Source of the DNA: Micromonospora sp. HNM0581
GTDB taxonomy: Bacteria > Actinomycetota > Actinomycetes > Mycobacteriales > Micromonosporaceae
Length of the DNA: 64,000 nt
Assembly (NCBI RefSeq): GCF_012726175.1
Contig: NZ_JAASAD010000017.1
Location: forward strand, 37,785-101,784
Reading direction: 5' to 3'
Below, one piece after another: positions 22,228 through 30,101 of this stretch. Both the position numbers and the translations under genes were made by a program. Numbering within the stretch: position 1 is the first letter of the stretch; each line of letters begins with the position of its first letter. The notes beneath the pieces are model-generated. The model saw only the letters and a program-made list of their open reading frames with translations, was not told where the DNA came from and searched no databases.

Positions 22228-24701
22228 TGCGGCCGATGCGGCTGGACCTCGCCGGGTTCACGGTCTTCCGGGACGCCACCACCATCGACTTCACCGATGC
22301 CGACTTCTTCGCCCTGGTCGGGCCGACCGGTTCGGGCAAGTCGACGGTGCTCGACGCGATCTGCTTCGCGCTGTACGGCACGGTGCCACGCTGGGGCGGC
22401 ACCCGAGGGCTGGGTAACGCACTCGCACCGTCGACCACGGAGGCGCGGGTACGGCTGGTGTTCGAGTCCGGCGGTGCCCGCTACGTCGCCACCAGGGTGG
22501 TGCGTCGCGACAGCCGGGGCAACGTCAAGACCGCCGGGGCTGGCCTGCAGCTGATGCCGGAGGGGTTCGACGTCACCAAACTCGACACTGGACTCAGTCC
22601 GGAGGACCTCGGCGAGGTGGTCGCTGGCACGCCTGCCGAAATGGACGCGGCCGTGCTGGCGGCGGTCGGGTTGCCGTACGAGCAGTTCACCAGCTGCGTG
22701 GTGCTGCCGCAGGGCCAGTTCGCCGACTTTCTGCACGCCCGTCCGGCCACCCGGCAGCAGATTCTGGTCAACCTGCTCGGTCTCGGCGTGTACGAGCAGG
22801 TCCAGCAGCGGGCTACCGCCCGGGCCGGGCAGGCGGAGGCGAAGCTGGAGACGGTCGATCAGCTGCTCGCCGGGCTGACCGACGTCGACGACGACGCGCT
22901 GGAGCGGGCCGCCGCTCAGGCCGACCGGATGCGGCAGCTGGCCGGGTCGGTGGCTACCGCCATACCACGGCTGGAGGCGGCACGCGCGACGGTGCGGGAC
23001 GCCAACGCGGCACTGGCCACCCTCGACGCCGAACTGACCATGCTGGAGGAGGTACGGGCACCGGACGGGGTGGCCGAGGTGGCGCGGGCGGTCACTGCGG
23101 CACGGGCCGAGTCCGACATGGCGGCCACCGCGGTGGCGCTGGCCGAGGAGCGGGAGGAGAAGTTGCGCGGCGAGTTGACCGCCGCCGGCGACGAGAGTGC
23201 CCTGCGGATGCTGCTGGGGGCCTACGCCGACCGGGAGCAGCTGTCCGCCCAGGTGGATCAGGTTCGGGCCGGGATGGCGACGGCCGACGTGGAGCACGAC
23301 GCCGCGGTCTTGGCACTCACCGGGGCGCAGGCGGCTGCCGAACGCGCCGAGGCGGAGCTGGCGGCGGCGTTCCAGGCACACGAGGAGGCGAAGACCGCCG
23401 ATCAGGCGTCGGCGTTGCGGGCTCACCTCAACGACGGGGACGCCTGCCCGGTGTGCGAGCAACCGGTGGCCCGGGTGCCGACGGTACCGGCCGGCTCGGC
23501 GGTGGCGAGGGCGGTGGCGGCCGGCAAGGCGGCCCGGGTGGCGAGTGAGTCGGCCAGGAAGGCCGTCGCCGAGCGGGACGCCACCGCTCGCGACCTGGAA
23601 CGGGTGTTGCTGCGCGCCCGTACCGAACATGACGGGCTGCGGGCCCGGCTCGCGGAGCTGGACGAACGGCTCACCGGTGCGGCCACCGCAGCGACGCTAC
23701 GGACCCGGCTGGCGGAGCTGGCCCGGCTGCGGCGGGGGCTCGACGAGGCGACCTCCGCGGTACGCGCCGGCCGGGAGGCCGCCCGGCAGGCCCGGGCAGC
23801 GGTGGAAGTGGCCCAGGAGCGGCTACGGGCGGCGTGGCGACGCTTCGACGGCGCCCGCGACGCGGTGGCCCGTTTCGCGCCGCCGACCGCCGACCGTGAC
23901 GATGTCGCCGCCGCGTGGACCACGTTGGCTGATTGGGCACGGGAACAGGCGCGGGAGCGCCGGTCGCAGCGGGACGGGCTGGCCGCAGCGGTGGTCGAGG
24001 CCGAAACGGCGGCCGGCGCGGCGACCGACCTCATCGCCGGCATCTTCGCCGACGTCGGGCTACCTACCCCTGATGATCCGGTCCGGGCCGCCACCGTCGC
24101 CGTGGAGCGGGCCGAGGCCGAGCTGCGCCGGCTCACCGAGCGGCGGGAGCAGGCCGTGGCGCTGCGCGAGCAGCGGGCCGGACACGAACGCGAGGCGCAG
24201 GTGGCCCGGGCGTTGGCGGGGCACCTGCGAGCCAACAACTTCGAACGCTGGCTGCTGGCCGAGGCGCTGGATCTGCTCGTCGACGGCGCGTCGGGAATTC
24301 TGCGGGAACTTTCCGGCGGCCAGTACGACCTGGTCCACGACAAGGGTGAGTTCTTCGTTGTCGACCATCACGACGCCGGGCTTCGTCGCGGAGTGCGGAC
24401 GCTGTCCGGCGGTGAGACGTTCCAGGCGTCGCTGGCATTGGCGCTGGCGTTGTCCGAACAGTTGGCCGGGATGTCCACCACCGCCGCCAGCCTGGAGTCG
24501 ATCGTGTTGGACGAGGGTTTCGGCACCCTCGACGCGGCCACCCTCGACACGGTGGCCGCGACTCTGGAGAACCTCGCCGCCCGGGGTGACCGGATGGTCG
24601 GCGTCGTCACCCACGTGCCGGCGCTTGCCGAGCGCATCCCGGTCCGCTTCGAGGTGCACAAGGACGCCCGCTCGGCCCGGGTGGAACGGACCGGCCGGTG
24701 A
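22227..24701 (+). CDS. sbcC: Exonuclease SbcC (Rad50-type SMC ATPase)
   Basis: An 824-residue ABC/SMC ATPase. Walker A G-P-T-G-S-G-K-S-T (32-40), Q-loop in V-V-L-P-Q-G-Q-F-A-D-F-L, a long Ala/Glu/Arg coiled coil broken by the zinc hook C-P-V-C (C407, C410), ABC signature L-S-G-G-E-T-F-Q-A-S, and Walker B V-L-D-E-G-F-G-T-L-D (D762-E763). At about 820 residues it is shorter than the E. coli protein (1048), mainly in the coiled coil, as is common in actinobacteria. It is translationally coupled to sbcD (TGATG). The complex tethers and processes DNA ends. Confidence 0.96.
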   Translation: MRPMRLDLAGFTVFRDATTIDFTDADFFALVGPTGSGKSTVLDAICFALYGTVPRWGGTRGLGNALAPSTTEARVRLVFESGGARYVATRVVRRDSRGNVKTAGAGLQLMPEGFDVTKLDTGLSPEDLGEVVAGTPAEMDAAVLAAVGLPYEQFTSCVVLPQGQFADFLHARPATRQQILVNLLGLGVYEQVQQRATARAGQAEAKLETVDQLLAGLTDVDDDALERAAAQADRMRQLAGSVATAIPRLEAARATVRDANAALATLDAELTMLEEVRAPDGVAEVARAVTAARAESDMAATAVALAEEREEKLRGELTAAGDESALRMLLGAYADREQLSAQVDQVRAGMATADVEHDAAVLALTGAQAAAERAEAELAAAFQAHEEAKTADQASALRAHLNDGDACPVCEQPVARVPTVPAGSAVARAVAAGKAARVASESARKAVAERDATARDLERVLLRARTEHDGLRARLAELDERLTGAATAATLRTRLAELARLRRGLDEATSAVRAGREAARQARAAVEVAQERLRAAWRRFDGARDAVARFAPPTADRDDVAAAWTTLADWAREQARERRSQRDGLAAAVVEAETAAGAATDLIAGIFADVGLPTPDDPVRAATVAVERAEAELRRLTERREQAVALREQRAGHEREAQVARALAGHLRANNFERWLLAEALDLLVDGASGILRELSGGQYDLVHDKGEFFVVDHHDAGLRRGVRTLSGGETFQASLALALALSEQLAGMSTTAASLESIVLDEGFGTLDAATLDTVAATLENLAARGDRMVGVVTHVPALAERIPVRFEVHKDARSARVERTGR

Positions 24702-24708
24702 TGTGGGC

Positions 24709-25677
24709 GTGAACCGCTTCCACGTCGACGCCTGGGATCCGGGCTACGGCGCGTCGTTCGAGGCGTCGCCGGTTGGTCCGGCCGCGCCGAGCAGCGCCCA
24801 GGTCGAGGCGGAACACGAGCTGCCGGCGGTGGACTGGCGGGCGATCGGGCCCCGCCCGGGGGTCCGGGCACCCGACGTGGTGCTGCTTGTCGACGGGGTA
24901 CGCCGGATCGACGCCAGCATCTGGACGGCCGAGGAGGACGGCGGTTCGTTTCCCGGCCTGGCCGCCTCGTACGCGGCCGGGGTGGTGCGGTGCGACCTGG
25001 ATCGAGGCGCGGCACAGGTGGCCGGCGCCACCGTGGGGCGGGGTCTGTTCACCGCCAGCCCGTCGGCCACCGACGTGGTGGCCGGCAACGTCCGATATCC
25101 GGTGCACCGCGTGAGTGGCAGCGGTGAGCTGGCCAAGCTGCCGGCAGCGGTCCAGGGGCCGTTGACCGCCCTCGAGGTGCAGGTCTCGGCCGCCGCTCGC
25201 ACCGACGACGACCTACTGGTGGTGGACGGGCCGTTGCGTAACCGCAGGCAGCTGCCCCGCACCCTCGGCTACATCAAGACCCAGCACAGCCAGTACCTCG
25301 ACGCTCGGCTCACCGCTGTGGTCACCGGTCTCGTGCCGGGCCACCGCTCGCCGGTGTTCCGGCTCGGCACGGCCTGGGGTGGCTGGTCGTGGTATCTGCG
25401 GTTGCCGGTGGCCGCGGGGGCACCCTGGGCGGGAATCGTCCGGCTTGAGTGCTCTGCCGAGCTGGAGGTCGCCGAGGCGGTGCGGTTGGCCGACCTGTCG
25501 CTCGTCACCCTGCCCCGATTCGCCTCCAGCCCGTACAAGGATCCCCGGGCTCCGCAGAATCTGATCCCGATCGCCGGCCTGGAACGGTTGCTGCGTTCCA
25601 GGCTGGGCGACACGCGACTGCTGCACCGCGCGTTGACGGTCGCCGCCCGCACCGCCGCCGACCGGACCGGTCGCTGA
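24709..25677 (+). CDS. NurA-like 5'-3' nuclease
   Basis: A 322-residue protein beginning V-N-R-F-H-V-D-A-W-D-P. Three regions fit the NurA fold: L-L-V-D-G-V-R-R-I-D with the motif-I aspartate D62; L-L-V-V-D-G-P-L (D173) followed by G-Y-I-K-T-Q-H (K190); and a C-terminal P-Y-K-D-P-R-A-P-Q-N-L-I-P-I-A region. In archaea NurA sits on the HerA hexamer and resects DNA ends made by Mre11-Rad50. The usual A-H pair of the last motif reads A-G here, so activity is not assured. GTG 24709 is preferred to GTG 24703 by family-like start; both leave no strong binding site, and the gene starts 7 bases after sbcC. The call leans on operon context. Confidence 0.62.
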   Translation: MNRFHVDAWDPGYGASFEASPVGPAAPSSAQVEAEHELPAVDWRAIGPRPGVRAPDVVLLVDGVRRIDASIWTAEEDGGSFPGLAASYAAGVVRCDLDRGAAQVAGATVGRGLFTASPSATDVVAGNVRYPVHRVSGSGELAKLPAAVQGPLTALEVQVSAAARTDDDLLVVDGPLRNRRQLPRTLGYIKTQHSQYLDARLTAVVTGLVPGHRSPVFRLGTAWGGWSWYLRLPVAAGAPWAGIVRLECSAELEVAEAVRLADLSLVTLPRFASSPYKDPRAPQNLIPIAGLERLLRSRLGDTRLLHRALTVAARTAADRTGR

Positions 25678-26534
25678 TGGGAAGACGGCGCGACACCGAC
25701 CGGATCACCGGGCCGGTCGACACGGGACTCGCCGAGCTGGTGCCGGATCCGGACCGGTCCGGCTCGTGGACGCTGCTGCTCGACGGTGTACCACAGTCGC
25801 ACGTGGACCTGACCGATCCGACGTACCTGGAGTTCGAGTACGTCCGTCGGTTGGCCGCTGCGATCGACTCGGTGGCACCGGCGGGTGCCCCGCTACGGGT
25901 GCTGCACCTGGGCGGTGGTGCGCTGACCCTGCCCCGGTACGTCGGCGTCACCCGGCCGGGGTCGACACAGCGGGTGGTGGAGGTGGACGGCGCGCTCGTC
26001 GATCTGGTCAGGCGGGCGTTGCCGTGGCGGGCCGATCCTCGGCTGAAGGTCCGGGTCGGAGACGCGCGGGCGGTGCTGGCCTCGTGCCGGGCGGGCAGCT
26101 ACGACGTGATCGTCGCCGACGTCTTCGCCGGTGCCCGGACACCGGCCCGGCTGACCTCGGTGGAGTACGCCGCCGAGGTGGCCCGGGTGTTGCACCCGGC
26201 GGGCTGGTACCTGGCCAACGTCGCCGACGGTCCGCCACTGCGACACACCCGGGGGCAGGTGGTCACGGTGCGGACGGTGCTGCCCCACGCATGTCTGGTC
26301 GCCGACGCCGCCGTGCTCCGTGGTCGCCGCTACGGCAATCTGGTACTCGTCGCCGGTCGGCTGAATCCACCGGTGGCCGCGCTGACCCGCCGGGCCGCCG
26401 GTGACTGGTTCCCGGGTCGGGTGCTGGCCGAGGCGGAACTCGATCGCTTCACCGGAGGTGTCACGGTGGTGCACGACGGCGACGCCGTCGACTCGACGCC
26501 ACCTCCGCCGGGGATTTTCTCCGTTCGACGTTGA
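25677..26534 (+). CDS. Spermidine-synthase-fold methyltransferase-like protein
   Basis: A 285-residue protein; ATG 25677 overlaps the NurA-like TGA by one base, so it is the last gene of the operon. The PABS/SAM fold is visible: S-H-V-D-L-T-D-P-T-Y-L-E-F-E-Y-V, L-H-L-G-G-G-A-L-T-L-P-R-Y, V-V-E-V-D-G-A-L, R-V-G-D-A-R, and Y-D-V-I-V-A-D-V-F-A-G. The catalytic-aspartate position of true spermidine synthases reads D-V-F here, and no polyamine genes are near, so aminopropyl transfer is doubtful. Such orphan fused or stand-alone PABS proteins are common in actinomycetes and unassigned. Co-translation with DNA-end-processing genes is the only functional hint. Confidence 0.75.
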   Translation: MGRRRDTDRITGPVDTGLAELVPDPDRSGSWTLLLDGVPQSHVDLTDPTYLEFEYVRRLAAAIDSVAPAGAPLRVLHLGGGALTLPRYVGVTRPGSTQRVVEVDGALVDLVRRALPWRADPRLKVRVGDARAVLASCRAGSYDVIVADVFAGARTPARLTSVEYAAEVARVLHPAGWYLANVADGPPLRHTRGQVVTVRTVLPHACLVADAAVLRGRRYGNLVLVAGRLNPPVAALTRRAAGDWFPGRVLAEAELDRFTGGVTVVHDGDAVDSTPPPPGIFSVRR

Positions 26535-26703
26535 TCCGCTCAGCCCTGCCCTCCGTACCAGTCAGCAGCCATGCCCGTTGGGGGGGGACGGCTTTCTGTC
26601 CATGGACGTCGGAGGTCTGCATGCACGCACTGGCGGTCAGTTGGCCGGGCGACCGGGTGCGGGTGGACTGGATGTCCGCCCGGTCCCAGTCGCGGCCCAC
26701 CAC

Positions 26704-26717
26704 GTCCACCCGTGGAC
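26704..26717. promoter_or_regulatory. Palindrome GTCCAC-CC-GTGGAC upstream of the ECF sigma gene
   Basis: Perfect six-base arms with a two-base centre, 36 bases before the GTG at 26753. Could be an operator or part of the promoter; CAGAAT (26741-26746), 6 bases before the GTG, is a possible leaderless -10. Confidence 0.35.
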
Positions 26718-26752
26718 TCGACTCTCCTGCGTCGGATCGCCAGAATAGCCCG

Positions 26753-27313
26753 GTGACGCCGCGACCCACCCCTGGCCGCCACCAGGCTTCCACCACCGAA
26801 GCCGCCCACTCCGACCAGTTGGTCCGCACGCTCTACGCGGAACACGCCGGGCCGCTGCTGATGTTCGTGATGCGGTTGACCGGCGGAGACCGACAACGGG
26901 CCGAGGACATCGTCCAGGAGACGCTGCTGCGGGCCTGGCGCAACGCGCACCGGCTGGGCACGCAGGGACAGGGGTCGCTACGGCCGTGGCTGGTGACGGT
27001 GGCGCGCCGGATCGCCATCGACGAGCATCGCAGTGAGCAGGCCCGCCCGGCCGAGACGTACGACCGGGACCTGACCGCTTTCGCCGAGGCCGACAGCACC
27101 GACCGGGTACTGCGGTCGATGACGGTGGCGGACGCACTCCGAACGTTGAGTCAGTCGCACCGGGAGATCCTGGTGGCGACGTACTTCCGGGGCCGGACGG
27201 TGCCGGAGGCGGCCGAGGAACTCGGTCTACCGCTGGGCACCGCGAAGTCGCGGGTCTACTACGCGCTGCGCGCGTTGCGCACAGCTCTGCAGGAGAGGGG
27301 GGTGACGGAATGA
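26753..27313 (+). CDS. ECF-type RNA polymerase sigma factor
   Basis: A 186-residue group 4 sigma factor. Region 2 spans about residues 25-90 (L-Y-A-E-H-A-G-P-L-L-M-F-V, then D-I-V-Q-E-T-L-L-R-A-W) and region 4 about 125-180 (S-Q-S-H-R-E-I-L-V-A-T-Y-F-R-G, then E-L-G-L-P-L-G-T-A-K-S-R-V-Y-Y-A). It belongs with the SigL/SigK-like ECFs that pair with a membrane zinc anti-sigma factor. GTG 26753 is set by CAGAAT ending 6 bases upstream and by the family length. The TGA overlaps the anti-sigma ATG (27310-27313), the usual coupling that keeps the two proteins in balance. The stress signal is unknown. Confidence 0.92.
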   Translation: MTPRPTPGRHQASTTEAAHSDQLVRTLYAEHAGPLLMFVMRLTGGDRQRAEDIVQETLLRAWRNAHRLGTQGQGSLRPWLVTVARRIAIDEHRSEQARPAETYDRDLTAFAEADSTDRVLRSMTVADALRTLSQSHREILVATYFRGRTVPEAAEELGLPLGTAKSRVYYALRALRTALQERGVTE

Positions 27314-28086
27314 GCCGGGTTGATCACATGGACGTCGCCGCGTATGCGCTCGGCGTACTCGACGAACAGGACATGGAGCGGTTCGAGGAACACCTCGCAA
27401 CCTGTTGGGCCTGTGCCGCCGAGTTGGAGACGATGGTGCCGGTGGTCGGGCTGCTCTCCGACATCGACGAAGAGTCGATCACGACATTGGAGCAGACCTA
27501 CACGGAACCGGTCCTGTTGGACCGGACGCTCGTGGCACTGCGGACACACCGCCGCCGGGCCCGCTTCCGGCAGGTCCTCGCGACCGCGGCGGCCGTGGTG
27601 GTCTTCGGTGGGCTGACCGGCGTCGTGTTCAGCAACCTCAACGACACCAGTACGGCACCGCCGAGCGCCGCACCGCCCACGACTGGGTCGAACACACCGA
27701 GCAACCGCCCCGCGGACCCGGGCGACCCGGGTACGGGCGGCAACGAGCAGGAGGGCGACCAGGTCAACGTCACCGATCCGACGACGGGTGTGCGGGCGAC
27801 GTTCTTCCTCATCTCGAAGGACTTCGGCACGAGGATGGACTTCAGCTTGAGCAGGTTGCCGGGGCCGCGTACCTGCCGCCTGGTGGTGCTGCGCGAGGAT
27901 GGCGCCACCGAGGTCGTCTCCACCTGGTCGGTACCGGACGGAGGGTACGGCACCGTCAGCAACCCGCAGCTGCTCACCCTGTCGGCCGTCACGTCGACGA
28001 AACTGGACGGCATCAAGCACTTCGAGGTGCAGGAGATCGACTCACGCGGTGCTCAGAACACGCTGGTGACGATACCGACAGCATGA
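27310..28086 (+). CDS. Zinc-binding membrane anti-sigma factor
   Basis: A 258-residue protein. The N-terminal zinc anti-sigma (ZAS) domain has H-L-A-T-C-W-A-C, the H-x3-C-x2-C motif (H28, C32, C35). One transmembrane helix (about 89-108, V-L-A-T-A-A-A-V-V-V-F-G) is followed by a Thr/Pro/Gly-rich linker and an extracellular beta-rich domain of the RskA_C/RslA_C kind. It would hold the ECF sigma factor at the membrane and release it on an outside or redox signal. Whether release needs zinc oxidation (RsrA or RslA type) or proteolysis cannot be told from sequence. A strong terminator follows. Confidence 0.9.
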   Translation: MSRVDHMDVAAYALGVLDEQDMERFEEHLATCWACAAELETMVPVVGLLSDIDEESITTLEQTYTEPVLLDRTLVALRTHRRRARFRQVLATAAAVVVFGGLTGVVFSNLNDTSTAPPSAAPPTTGSNTPSNRPADPGDPGTGGNEQEGDQVNVTDPTTGVRATFFLISKDFGTRMDFSLSRLPGPRTCRLVVLREDGATEVVSTWSVPDGGYGTVSNPQLLTLSAVTSTKLDGIKHFEVQEIDSRGAQNTLVTIPTA

Positions 28087-28097
28087 TCTGCGTCGAT

Positions 28098-28127
28098 GAA
28101 GGCCCGCCTCGGTCGAGGCGGGCCTTC
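28098..28127 (+). terminator. Terminator of the sigma/anti-sigma operon
   Basis: Arms GAAGGCCCGCCTC and GAGGCGGGCCTTC pair perfectly around GGTC, 11 bases after the anti-sigma stop. GTCATTGTC follows. Typical actinobacterial hairpin terminator with few Ts. Confidence 0.88.
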
Positions 28128-28217
28128 GTCATTGTCGGACTCCCGCCGACAGGTGCCTTCACCTGGGGATACGGACTCACACGGACAGAAGGACCAGACG
28201 GTTCAACAGGTCGTTAT

Positions 28218-28288
28218 GAACTTGACCACCCTTTCAAGTTCAACCTTGACAGCGTGCATCCCGTATTCCCCGGTGAACTTGTCAAGTT
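28218..28288. repeat. Four AACTTG/CAAGTT half-sites upstream of a lipoprotein gene
   Basis: AACTTG at 28219-28224 and 28276-28281, CAAGTT at 28235-28240 and 28283-28288. The first two form GAACTTG...CAAGTTC with a 10-base spacer; the last two form the near-perfect palindrome AACTTG-T-CAAGTT. GAACTT is also the classic -35 of sigma-E-type ECF factors. Either a regulator's operators or ECF promoter elements in front of the gene at 28301. Confidence 0.5.
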
Positions 28289-28300
28289 TGAGGAGGGCAC

Positions 28301-28975
28301 GTGGCACAGATGAAGCGGACCGTCATCGCCGTGGGCGCCATGTTCGCACTTACGGCCTGCGCTCCCGCAGGCTACAACGGGGCGGACGCGGGCGCGGCCG
28401 AGCCGGTCGCCGTCGCCGCGGCCGACCCCACCGTGGCCGTCGATCCCGAGATCAGCGCCGACCCCGAGGCCAGTGCCGAGCCTGGCGCCTCGGCGTCCCC
28501 GGGCGCGGAGGCCGAGATCGACGCTCCCCTGCCCGACGGCGTCGAGCTGACCGACAGCCTGACCGGCAAGAAGTTCGCCCGGATGGGTAGCGCCGTGGTC
28601 AACCAGGACGGATACATCCTGTACCGCTTCGACCGCGACACCAACGACCCGCCGTCGTCCAACTGCGACGGCGAGTGCGCCGAGGTGTGGCCGCCGGCCT
28701 TGACCGATGGCGCGCCCGAACTCACGGGCGTCTCCGACGACGCCGTCGGCACCATCACCCGTGAGGACGGCACCCGCCAGATCACTCTCGACGGCTGGCC
28801 ACTCTACACCTACATCGGTGACAAGGAAGCAGGCCAGTGGAAGGGCCAGGGCGTCGGCGGCACCTGGTTCGTGGTGAACCCGGACGGCAGCAAGAACCTG
28901 GAGTGCCTGCCCAAGGGCACCCCGAAGGCGGTCGCCCCGCCGTCGAAGAGCGATTCGAGCGACTCGGACTACTGA
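28301..28975 (+). CDS. Lipoprotein of the COG4315 secreted-repeat family (Lipoprotein_15)
   Basis: A 224-residue exported lipoprotein. The signal peptide ends in L-T-A-C (C20). After a low-complexity Ala/Pro/Glu linker (about 25-85), two copies of the W-P-L-Y/Y-x-D-G-type module follow: Q-D-G-Y-I-L-Y-R-F-D with C-D-G-E-C-A-E-V-W-P-P, and L-D-G-W-P-L-Y-T-Y-I-G-D with G-T-W-F-V-V. This COG4315 repeat is found in many actinobacterial surface lipoproteins of unknown function, sometimes linked to haem or redox proteins. GTG 28301 fits the GAGGAGGG site at 28290-28297; ATG 28310 is the alternative. The AACTTG motifs upstream suggest control by an ECF sigma factor or a repressor. Confidence 0.83.
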   Translation: MAQMKRTVIAVGAMFALTACAPAGYNGADAGAAEPVAVAAADPTVAVDPEISADPEASAEPGASASPGAEAEIDAPLPDGVELTDSLTGKKFARMGSAVVNQDGYILYRFDRDTNDPPSSNCDGECAEVWPPALTDGAPELTGVSDDAVGTITREDGTRQITLDGWPLYTYIGDKEAGQWKGQGVGGTWFVVNPDGSKNLECLPKGTPKAVAPPSKSDSSDSDY

Positions 28976-28985
28976 TTCACCAGCG

Positions 28986-29032
28986 CGCCGGTGGCCGGCC
29001 GCAGCCAGCGATGGCGCGGCCGGCCACCGGCG
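28986..29032 (+). terminator. Terminator after the lipoprotein gene
   Basis: A 17-bp perfect stem (28986-29002 with 29016-29032; core GGTGGCCGGCCGC / GCGGCCGGCCACC) with a 13-base loop, 11 bases past the stop codon; TTCTC follows. Confidence 0.85.
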
Positions 29033-29092
29033 TTCTCGACCGGCTGCGGGGGTACGCCTCGGCCCCGGACCGCCAGGTGACACAGTGAGGCG

Positions 29093-30010
29093 GTGATTCC
29101 ATGGGCACCGACCGCGACCCGAAAGCTGCGGATGCCGCCCGGCTACCGCTTCGCGGCTTCGGTGCGCCCGCTCATCTTCAGCTCGTACGACCCGTGTGCG
29201 CGCATCGTCGGGGGCGTCCTCTGGTGGGCGGCACGCACACCTGACGGACCGGCGACCCTGGCGCTACGGCCCGACAGCGGCGATCTGGTCGCTGAGGGGC
29301 ACGGCCCAGGTGCCGGTTGGGTGGTCGCGTACGCCGACTCGGTGGCCGGGCTCCGCGACGACCTCACCGGCTTCGCGGAGCTCGCCGCCAGTCATCCCGT
29401 GGTGGCGCGGCTGGCCGCCCAACAGGCAGGGCTGCGGATGCCCGCCACCGGACTGATTTTTCCTCGTGTACTGCGCGCGGTGCTGGAGCAGAAGGTGACC
29501 GGTAAGGAGGCCTACCGGGGGTACGCGGCGACGGTACGCCACTTCGGCGAGGCGGCACCGGGTCCGCTGCGGCTGCTGCTACCACCCGACCCGGCGGCAC
29601 TCGCCACGGCGCCGTACTGGGTGTTCCACCCGTTCGGGGTGGAACAGCGCCGGGCCGAGACGTTGACGCGGGCCGCGCGGGTTGCCGACCGCCTGCAACG
29701 ATGCGCCGATTCGGCGGAGGCCGTCCGGCTGTTGCGGTCGGTGCCGGGGGTCGGGCCGTGGACCGCCGCCGAGGTGGTCCGCGTCGCCTACGGCGACGCG
29801 GACGCGGTGAGCGTCGGCGACTACCACGTGCCCAACACAGTCGCCTGGGCACTGGCCGGCGAGCCGCGCGGCGACGACGCCCGGATGCTGGAGCTGCTGG
29901 AGCCTTTCCGGGGTCACCGAGGCCGGGTCTGCCGGCTGCTGGAGGCCGCCGCCGTGCAGGCTCCGAAGTTCGGCCCCCGGGCCCCGATCCGTTCCTTCGC
30001 CCACTACTGA
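29093..30010 (+). CDS. AlkA/HhH-GPD-family DNA glycosylase
   Basis: A 305-residue protein. The helix-hairpin-helix (about residues 213-228) reads L-L-R-S-V-P-G-V-G-P-W-T-A-A-E-V, and the catalytic aspartate follows as D243 in V-G-D-Y-H-V-P-N, the spacing of 3-methyladenine DNA glycosylase II. The first 100 residues form the AlkA-like N-terminal lobe. It should excise alkylated bases in base-excision repair. No Fe-S cysteines as in Nth/MutY. GTG 29093 has CACAGT 6 bases upstream and no Shine-Dalgarno. It precedes an ATP-dependent ligase gene in the same direction by 91 bases. Confidence 0.88.
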   Translation: MIPWAPTATRKLRMPPGYRFAASVRPLIFSSYDPCARIVGGVLWWAARTPDGPATLALRPDSGDLVAEGHGPGAGWVVAYADSVAGLRDDLTGFAELAASHPVVARLAAQQAGLRMPATGLIFPRVLRAVLEQKVTGKEAYRGYAATVRHFGEAAPGPLRLLLPPDPAALATAPYWVFHPFGVEQRRAETLTRAARVADRLQRCADSAEAVRLLRSVPGVGPWTAAEVVRVAYGDADAVSVGDYHVPNTVAWALAGEPRGDDARMLELLEPFRGHRGRVCRLLEAAAVQAPKFGPRAPIRSFAHY

Positions 30011-30044
30011 CTCGCCGACCTCAGGCATTCTTGACTCGCCGACC
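30008..30044 (+). repeat. Short direct repeat TGACTCGCCGACC x2
   Basis: A 13-base direct repeat at 30008-30020 (starting with the glycosylase stop codon) and 30032-30044. Possibly a small tandem duplication; no function is evident. Confidence 0.5.
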
Positions 30045-30101
30045 ACGGAGCGAGGGTGATCCGGCTCACGACTGTCGGTGCCGTCTGGTTGACTGAGCGC
30101 C

